Positions 56,211 to 64,000 of a DNA stretch of 64,000 nt are shown here, piece after piece. The stretch is taken from NCBI RefSeq assembly GCF_004193775.1, contig NC_041019.1, forward strand, positions 53,481,928-53,545,927, in the 5' to 3' direction. Position 1 is the stretch's first letter; every line of letters starts with the position of its first letter. The translations under genes were made by a program, and so were the position numbers. Source of the stretch: Glycine soja. Lineage: Eukaryota; Streptophyta; Magnoliopsida; Fabales; Fabaceae. The notes under the pieces were generated by a model. The model made no database searches. It saw only the letters and a list, made by a program, of their open reading frames with translations, and was not told the DNA's origin.

Positions 56211-59200
56211 TTAATAACGACTAACCAAGAAAAAGTCATCATCATCAAGAACCTCAACAACTTTATTTCCAACAAAATGCTCTCGACCAATTTCCTTCAC
56301 CAAATTGGCAAACTCTATCCTTTTGTCCACAGGGAGAGGTACAAAAGGTAGCCTAAAAACGGGTCTGATGACCCCAAGTTGAGCAAGAGCAGTGTTCAAA
56401 CCAATGGGGTTTGGCATGTGGAAAAGCCAGTCAATCAGAGGCAAGAGTTTAGAATTTAGAGTAGGGTTTACACCGCCAAACATGAGTTCTCGCATTAAAC
56501 CGGGAACCAGGTTGCTCGCAACAGATACCACTCCGGTAGCCCCATAACCCCATCTAGCATCATGACATTGATCATCATTCCCACTCCACACAACAATTCC
56601 ATCATCTGTATACTGTTTGATTCGGTCATTTCCCACACACTCCTTGACACCAGCCAGGTTAACACTTTCAGCTAAGGTTTGAATTACATGCGGAGGAATG
56701 TCTTGACCGGTCCGTGCAGGCACATTGTAGATTATTGTGGGTCCCATGGAAAGCACACTTTGAAAGTGAGCAACCATACCATCCAAGGAGGTTTTGCCAT
56801 AGTAAGGGTTTATGTGAAGGGCAGCATGCATTCCAACAGCAAAACCCTGCTCAGTGGCATGAATTGCTTCCCTGGTGGAGTTGCTTCCAGTATTTCCAAT
56901 AACCTTAATTTTCCCACCAAAACAGTTGACTGTATGAGCAATAAGCATTATGTGCTCTTCCCAGCTCATTAATTGGCCTTCACCAGTTGTCCCACCAACA
57001 ATAACACCTTCAGCCCCTTGTCCAATCTGCATATTCACCAAGTCATCATATGCTTCAAGATCAAAACGACCATCAGGTAGGTATGGAGTTTTAATGGCAG
57101 TTATCAATCTCAGAGCCTTTATGTCCTCTGGAGAAGTCCTGTAAATACAACGCATATAGCTTCATTAGTGCAAATTATTATGATACAGACTTGTAAACAA
57201 AACCAGCACAAATAAGCCAGAAACACATGAACAATTTTTTATTTTTAGCTGAATTGAACAATTTTTTATTTTTAGCTGAATTGAACAATTTTTTTATTAA
57301 ACTCCATAAAATATGTACTAATACAACTGCACTATTTTAATACACGCACACTCATACAGTTGTTTGGATCCAGGATTCCTTGTATATCCAAACCAAATCT
57401 CCTAGTGAATGATAAATGGGAGACAGAGTGATAAATAAGTTCAAAGTGTAAATTAGTAAGAGAGAACATTGCTTAAAACTCTGGATACATCACAAAAAAG
57501 AATAGAAGATCATTGTCTCTCTCTCTTCCAGAAATCATACCCAGAGCAAGCATTCTATAGTTCCCACCTAATTTGGACAATACAGATATAAGAACACGTA
57601 ATATAAAAAACATTTTCTCAGAAATGAGAAGAATAAAACAAAGGAAATGAAAAGAATAAAACAAATAAAGAGATATATTTAGTAGAAGAATGAATGAATT
57701 TAGAACAGTAAATTTCAAACCAACCTATTTTTTAACTCAAAACTGCGCATTGGGAGATGGAAATTGGACTTCACAGCTGCTTGTGCAGGCCTCCAACATG
57801 AGCTCCTGATTAATAAAGACAAATATTTAGCATCAAACATACCAAAATTTGGAAAAAGTGGTATTTTCTGCACCGGTATACACACACATATATATGGCGC
57901 TGATAAAACCATATTGCAACTAAAAAGGTAAACAGAATTACTAATTTAAAAAGAATAAGCATTAACCTTAACTAAAAATTAAAAAGTATAAAACAGTCGC
58001 CCACAAATACGGAGGCAGAGTACAGCATTCTTTTCACTCTAGTTGATCATTTTACTACCTTTCATTAAGCCAAACAAAGAAATTACAAGGGACAAAACTT
58101 TTAATACATCCATACATTAACAAGGAGAATAAGGGACCCCCATTTTACTACCATCTTATGTCTCTAAAATTCATTCCACTTCTCATCAACACATTGAAAT
58201 ATCATGTGCTGACTGCTGATTTCATGTAGTGTATTATTATGTTGGTAATTGTAACTCCATGTATTTACGACTCAGAGTCTTAAGATACAAATAATATTCT
58301 CTGTAGTGTAATTGACACACATAATCCATCATATGTCTCTCATTTGTTTTCTCTAAACAGACAAGTCAACAACAACAAACATCTAGAAGTGTAAGCCTCC
58401 AAGTGGATGCCTTCAAGTCTTAATATATAAGTAAAGGATGCATGACCAATACAACAGAGAAATGGTATGCCTGGGCTCTGCCTAAAAATGTTTTGCTTGG
58501 CTTTGCTAGAAACAACACTGGCAAGCACTGAATATTGGTGGTTTGAGTTAAAAAAAGGGGTGAGAGTGTCGTGCATGTTGAATGAATGCTTTGAATAGGT
58601 ATCAAACAAGGTGTTTTAGAACACATCAAGTTGAGCCGCTATACCGCACAAAACACCGCAATCTATCTGAACTATTCACCAGTACGCTCTGAAGTGCAAA
58701 GGGTGCGTACAGTGTTGATTCAAATTCAAGTGGTTCAATCCAAAAGCTAATATCCCCTAACTCATGCATGCCCCTTATTAGAGGCTTTTTCACTTCAGAG
58801 AAACCTTATCCAAAAATGAACCAAACCTAGAAATCCATCGTTAACACCTAAACCACTGGACTGTAAAACAGTAATAAACAACCTCACCAACAATGGTTAC
58901 ATAGAAACCCCTTCTTTATTATTCCTATGACATGCAGATTCAGCCATAACCCACACAAATCAAAATAAGAACTAAAAAAGAATCTAAAACACAATCCATC
59001 ACGGACAAATAGCACACACACACTATTACTCAGATTTTAGAAATCAACACATCAATAAACCATCAAAGTCGGATTTTCAATTTTCAAATTCAGAAAACAA
59101 AAAACAAACAACACATTATAATGATGATGATGATGATGACGATGAGAATGAGAATGGACCTGGTGTTTCTAGTGTTCGTGAAATTGGAGGGGCAAACGGG

Positions 59201-59242
59201 AAAGGTGGATCCTCTGAAGCAGACGCTCTTGAGTGTGGCCAT
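56211..59242 (-). CDS. DHDPS: 4-hydroxy-tetrahydrodipicolinate synthase (DHDPS), plastid
   Basis: Three minus-strand exons (59242-59160, 57805-57725, 57138-56211) give 363 aa. It condenses pyruvate with aspartate semialdehyde, the first committed step of lysine synthesis. Residues ~1-40 ([20 protein letters not shown]...) are a Ser/Arg-rich chloroplast transit peptide. Catalytic features visible: T105-T106 in GGTTGEG, Y192 in [10 protein letters not shown] and the Schiff-base lysine K220 in GVKECVGN. S140, E145 and A149 in the [11 protein letters not shown] loop correspond to positions whose substitution relieves lysine inhibition in maize; all are wild type, so a lysine-sensitive enzyme is predicted. 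C-terminal [13 protein letters not shown] is typical of plant DHDPS. Exon 1 was found by splice joining (…NTR|SSCW…). Position matches At2g45440 (DHDPS2). Confidence 0.94.
57231..57296. repeat. 27-bp tandem repeat in DHDPS intron 2
   Basis: Units beginning ACAATTTTTTATTTTTAGCT start at 57231 and 57258, with a partial third unit at 57285. Confidence 0.85.
59121..59145. repeat. (ATG)n microsatellite near the DHDPS exon 1 donor
   Basis: A run of ATG/TGA triplets in intron 1, about 15-40 bases inside the donor site on the minus strand. Confidence 0.85.
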
Positions 59243-61660
59243 GACTTGAGGAAGAAAAAAGGAAGATCGGAATCCGACGAAGCCTAAAACGGTGTCGTTC
59301 GAAGTGTTTGTGCGGAGAGATCTTAGATGACAGGAGAAGAAATTGGCGGCGAGGAAGACTTGTGTGTTCTGTGTGCCGTGTGCGGACTAAAAGCAAAACA
59401 AACGGAACCTGACACTGCTCACTAGTACTGTTACTGTCACTCAATTCCCTAACTATTTTATTTTAGACAATTTTGGTCTTCATAATTTGAAATATGTGAT
59501 TTTGATTTCTATAATTTCAAGAGTTATTAATTTTTTTAATTATTAAAATTTATAAATTAAAAAAAATATTTAATATAGAAATATTTTTTATTTTATTTTA
59601 TATATTTGTATTTTAAATAATTTACATATTTTAATTTTACTGGTTTATAATTAAATTTCATAAATTAATATATAAATTATTTTGTAAATTAATTTTAATA
59701 TACATATTATATTATTTTTACTCTGATTATATAAAATAATATAATTACATAAATTAAGTTAAATTAATATGTACGTTATACAAATTATGTAAATTTATTT
59801 TAATATGTAAATTATTTTTATTTTAATTACATATTAATAAAATTTTAATATTTATTTTTTTAGGTAAAAGAATAATATAATGATTATATAAAACACGTAA
59901 TTAAAAAATAACATTTTATAAAATTTGAAAATTTGATTATCTAATTATAAACACGAACCTTTTTTAAAAAAATTATAAATACAAATAGATTTGAGGTTAA
60001 ATATTAAACATATACATGTGCAATTAGGCTAATCAATTAGTAAAATACAAATTCATCAAACTAATTTATATCTTATTTGGTTCATTTACTATAATTATTA
60101 TTATAGAAAATAAAAATAAAATAGAATTTATTATGAGAGAAAAATAAATCTAAATTTATAATTAGATAAAAAAAAGTAAAATAGAATATATTAATATCTT
60201 ATTATTAATTTATTTATTATATGAATTAATATAAGATTAATCAATTAAATTGGAATTGATTGCATTTTCAAATCCTGGTTGCAACCATATATTAATATTC
60301 ATTTAAATCAAATATAATTAATTGCTTTTAATATCCATTAAAATAATTTTACTTAATATTTTTTTTAAAATAAATATAAAATTATCATGTCACATTATCT
60401 CATATAATAAAATCTTCTTTACTGATACAGTATATTGTAAATTACATTTTTTATGAGTTTTACTATTAATTCTAAATTCACAAGACACACGTAAACTTCA
60501 ATTAACTAGTAGTTAACTCAATATATTCACATATTGTATAATATAATTTTTATTTATATTCTTAATTAATAAATAAATATTTTAAATATATAAAATTATA
60601 ATGTAATTAAATTCATAATAAGAATATATAGTTTTATAGGCTATATTTGAATATATAGTATATTTTAGATTTATGGTGAATAATTTAAATTGAAGTAGAA
60701 AATTATTTTTAACTATTGATAAAATAATTTAAAATATTAAAATTTAATTCCGTGATAGAAATAAATAAGAATAAATTATTGTGATTGAGAGGGGGGCAAA
60801 AAAGCTAGTTGTGAGTGCACATCCACAAAATATAGGATTAGGCTTTCCCAAAAATAAACAAGAGATAGGGTTAAGAGAGAAAGAATAATGTAAATATTTA
60901 ATTGAAAGAATAAGAAAAAAAATCTCAGTCTCCAAAATGTATATTACATAACTTATGATATAAAAGCAAATAAAAAATATGTTGACAATAGAGTATTAAA
61001 AAGTATGTTGTTACCCTTCCTCCTTTTATTATTAAAATGTTGTAAAATATTTAAAAATGTAAAGAGAGATATCATTCGAAAAATGAAAAATTAAATCCAA
61101 TTTTAAGTAAGCATTTTCCAACAAACTTATTTATTTATAAGCATATAAAATTAAAACGTGAACCGCGTGGAGTTGTCTTTTCAACTTTTTTTTAGCTCTA
61201 TTATTCCATTGGCATGTTGGATGTTAAGAAGTTGGCATGTTCGTCTGACATTGGCTAACGATCCCACATCAAAGTCTAAAATTTTATTTAGTAATAACTC
61301 ATTGTTTTAATAAAAAAATCCATATATAATATTAGTAAAATGCATTGGACAATATTAGATAAAAATAGAATTTTATCTTAAATTTTAAACGTTGTTGTTT
61401 TTTTTTTACTTCTCAATAATAATAAAATATTTTTTAACAAATGACAATGCATACATACAATTACAATTGATAATTATACAATTTCTTTGTATATAAACGC
61501 ACACAGAATAGGCCTAATAGGCTCAGAATACTGTACGTGTGCAGTTAGCGAAAAACTGAAATTATGGGCTCAGAGACCAAAAATGACAGGATAATGATAG
61601 ATGTACTTAACATTATTGTTAGTGTACTTAATATTTTAAGTGAATGAACAAAAATATCAT
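59243..61660. other. DHDPS leader/promoter and very AT-rich intergenic DNA
   Basis: 59243-59420 is GC-richer and probably the DHDPS 5' UTR (minus strand). Beyond ~59460 the DNA is extremely AT-rich to ~60750. No gene is supported. Confidence 0.5.
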
Positions 61661-61671
61661 TCACTCAAATT

Positions 61672-61870
61672 AATCTGTATGAGTCATGCGGATGAACTTG
61701 ATTCGTATATAGTCATCTGTATGAGTCATACAGATCATGTTAATCTGTATAACTCATACGAATCAAGTTCATCTGTATGACTCATATGGATCAACACGAT
61801 TCGTATGATTCATACAGATCAAGTTTATTCATACAAATTATACAGATCAACTTGATTCGTATGTTTAAAT
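61672..61870. repeat. Palindromic minisatellite (GTATGAGTCATAC type)
   Basis: At least five imperfect copies of a palindrome (best copy CTGTATGAGTCATACAG at 61717-61733) are spaced ~26-43 bp and alternate with GATTCGTATG and ATCAAGTT phrases. Confidence 0.75.
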
Positions 61871-62654
61871 TAAACTTATGGATTATATGATCCGTATAAA
61901 ATATACAAATCATGTAATTTGTAAGTTTAATTTAAATATACGAATCAATCACAAACCCGCATATCTTCGACGCAAGAATTTTAAAATTAATAAAAAATGT
62001 TAAATACGCAAACAATAAAGCTGGTGCACCTAGCAACACTCAAAATAACATAATATACTTTAAAAGGCCCAATTTAGGGGCGCCAGACTTGAAAACAGCT
62101 TAGCTAGGTAGACACATAAATGGGACTCAAAATTCATAAACTATCCTCTAACGAATGTTTGCTACGAATTATTGAACGTGTATCCTGATAATTTAAAGGG
62201 AGCGTTCGTTCATAACACACTTTTTAATGGAATAAAAAGATTTATTTTATGTAAAAATATATTATAACAATCAAATTGAGAAATTTAAATTGTGTAACGA
62301 AACATCAACTTTTCTTCAATTGTCTCAAGACTTAAGCTATATAAATAATGAAACTAAGTTTTGTTTGAAACGGCTGAGAAGCGAAACAATATAAAATACG
62401 CAATCTAATGAGGGTGACAGTAATGTTTTAGGAATGACGCTAATATTCCTTTTAGAAACCATCTTTGAGGAAACGGATTTGATTTGTTTCTAATCTTTCC
62501 ACTTTATCTTAATTTTAAATTTACCTGAACATTAGGTAAAAAGATAAATAAATTTTAATCAATAATTATTTTTTTTAATGATTAAATTTAGATATTATCC
62601 TAACAATTTAACTTTAACTTTAATAGATTAATCATTTGTGTCAAATTACTTGAT

Positions 62655-62943
62655 TATCTATATATGTAATTTAATAAATAAAATTTATTAATTATTTTTT
62701 ATCTAGTAAAGACCAACATATATATTCATCTATCTAAATTATGGGTGTTTTATTCACAATAATCATATTATCAATAACAAATTTGATTAAAATTTATCAA
62801 ATAAAAATCATCACATATATAATTGAATAAATAAGATCTATTAACTTTTATCTAATAAAAACCGTCCCATATATTAATTTATCCAAATTATGGGTATCTT
62901 ATTCATAATAATCCTATTATCAGTAACAAATTTGATTAAAATT
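62655..62943. repeat. Tandem duplication, period about 159 bp
   Basis: AACAAATTTGATTAAAAT occurs at 62776 and 62935. The preceding CAAATTATGGGT/CTAAATTATGGGT, TTATTCA and TAATAAATA segments repeat at the same offset. Confidence 0.7.
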
Positions 62944-63011
62944 ATAAAAAAAAAAAACTTATTTTTTATTATCATAATTTTTATTGCCGAAACAAATCTA
63001 TGATTTTAATC

Positions 63012-63425
63012 ATAGTTGTAAAATCTGGTTTGGTCTGGTCCAACCGGAACCCGATGGCCTAATCGGATCTATTTCACTATTAGATCAGTCATGCAATTGA
63101 TCTGGAATGACTCGACCAAACCCGGTCAGTTAAGTATCTAATCTCGGTTGGATCGATTCAACCCGGCCGATTTTACCAAAAAAAAATAGACAACCTCTAC
63201 GATATTGTTTTGATGTGTCATTATTATTAATTGATATTTTGGATTTTGGATAAACTTTTCTTACTCAAATAATATTAGTTATATACTTATATATAATAGA
63301 TACAAATATAATTTTAAATTTTTAATATATACTGAGTCAAACCAGACCAATTACTGATTCACTGGTTAAATCACTGACCCACTATTCTGACCGGATCAAT
63401 GACCGAGCTAAGTTTCACAAGTATA
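63012..63425. mobile_element. MULE-like non-autonomous element with 9-bp direct repeats
   Basis: ATTTTAATC is duplicated exactly at 63003-63011 and 63426-63434. Inside it, ATAGTTGTAAAAT opposes a right end whose complement reads ATACTTGTGAAAC. Subterminal TGGTTTGGTCTGGTCC and GTCAAACCAGACCA are inverted copies. There is no ORF. A 9-bp target duplication fits Mutator-like elements. Confidence 0.55.
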
Positions 63426-63831
63426 ATTTTAATCAACAACCTTATTAATTTAACTATTTTATTTAAGTAGTAAAATCATCACAATGAAACAAAAACAATA
63501 ATTACACGATGAATTAAATATTAAGCATACACATATTTATTCCTAACAAATCCTATGCTCTGTCTCGGTCTCTCCACATCAAACACCCCTATTATGGATA
63601 AGGTAGTTTTTGTCGCATAGATTATACATGCATCCAGTGGTACATGACAGTAATGACATAATACCAAACACTGGAAATTGGTTGAGATAAGTAAATTGAA
63701 GACTTCCGAATGTGTTAAGTACACTAGTTTAAGGATAGAATATTCGAGTAAATTTTTCTTATAGTTTGTATCGGTTGATTTTTGCTAATGTATTTAAAGG
63801 ATTTCAACGTTCAAGTTAATATTGTTCAGAA

Positions 63832-63924
63832 AAAATTAAGTGTGTAAAAGTTTAAGACTATACTGAGGTTTCTGTAAGTGTGTAAAATTAAGTGTGTAAA
63901 AGTTTAAGACTATACTGAGGTTTA
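63832..63924. repeat. Direct repeat, two ~41-bp copies at 52-bp period
   Basis: AAATTAAGTGTGTAAAAGTT...GAGGTTT is found twice (63832-63872 and 63884-63924) without a mismatch that I can see. Confidence 0.85.
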
Positions 63925-64000
63925 TATGATTATTAGGTTATGGTGGTATTTTTACATGATAAGATGTAAAAGTTGAATATAAGTTGAATACATGCCAAAA

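Overview
The window is AT-rich plant nuclear DNA, almost certainly from a legume and most likely soybean (Glycine) or a close relative. The genes are split by many short introns with plant-type splice sites. They are separated by kilobases of AT-rich DNA containing degraded LTR elements, foldback elements, an Au-type SINE and a truncated LINE. The species call is inferred from gene and repeat character; no search was run.

Layout, left to right. 168-361: last exon of an unrecognised plus-strand gene. 1516-8447: spastin-like AAA ATPase (12 coding exons, 491 aa), with a GC-AG first intron and a 1.1 kb inverted-repeat element in intron 6. 8448-17029: 8.6 kb AT-rich gene desert. 17030-18280: intronless fasciclin-like arabinogalactan protein of the FLA8/FLA10 type. 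18281-24809: AT-rich DNA with a short-LTR (TRIM-like) remnant and a 2.37 kb hAT-like element filled with a degenerate minisatellite. 24810-30105: plant Vms1/ANKZF1 homologue (7 exons, 676 aa). 33415-33987: small membrane protein of unknown function. 35481-42907: FHA-domain coiled-coil protein (13 exons, 880 aa) with an Au-type SINE in intron 1. 42908-54548: LINE fragment, decayed LTR-like DNA and a foldback element. 54549-55010: LITTLE ZIPPER microprotein (2 exons, 110 aa). 56211-59242, minus strand: plastid dihydrodipicolinate synthase (3 exons, 363 aa). 59243-64000: AT-rich DNA with several repeat structures.

The genes are not a pathway. What joins them is ancestry: the order spastin-like, FLA8, FHA protein, ZPR1, DHDPS2 matches, from memory, Arabidopsis chromosome 2 (At2g45500, At2g45470, At2g45460, At2g45450, At2g45440). 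The Vms1/ANKZF1 gene and the membrane-protein gene are extra here. AUR3 and GRF9, which lie between FLA8 and the spastin-like gene in Arabidopsis, are not seen.

The most unusual structure is at 22255-24627. An element with diverged terminal inverted repeats and a perfect 8-bp target duplication (CCTAAACC) carries about 1.85 kb of minisatellite. The array flips orientation near 23225, and its right part has a higher-order period of about 131 bp. It ends 183 bp upstream of the Vms1/ANKZF1 start codon.
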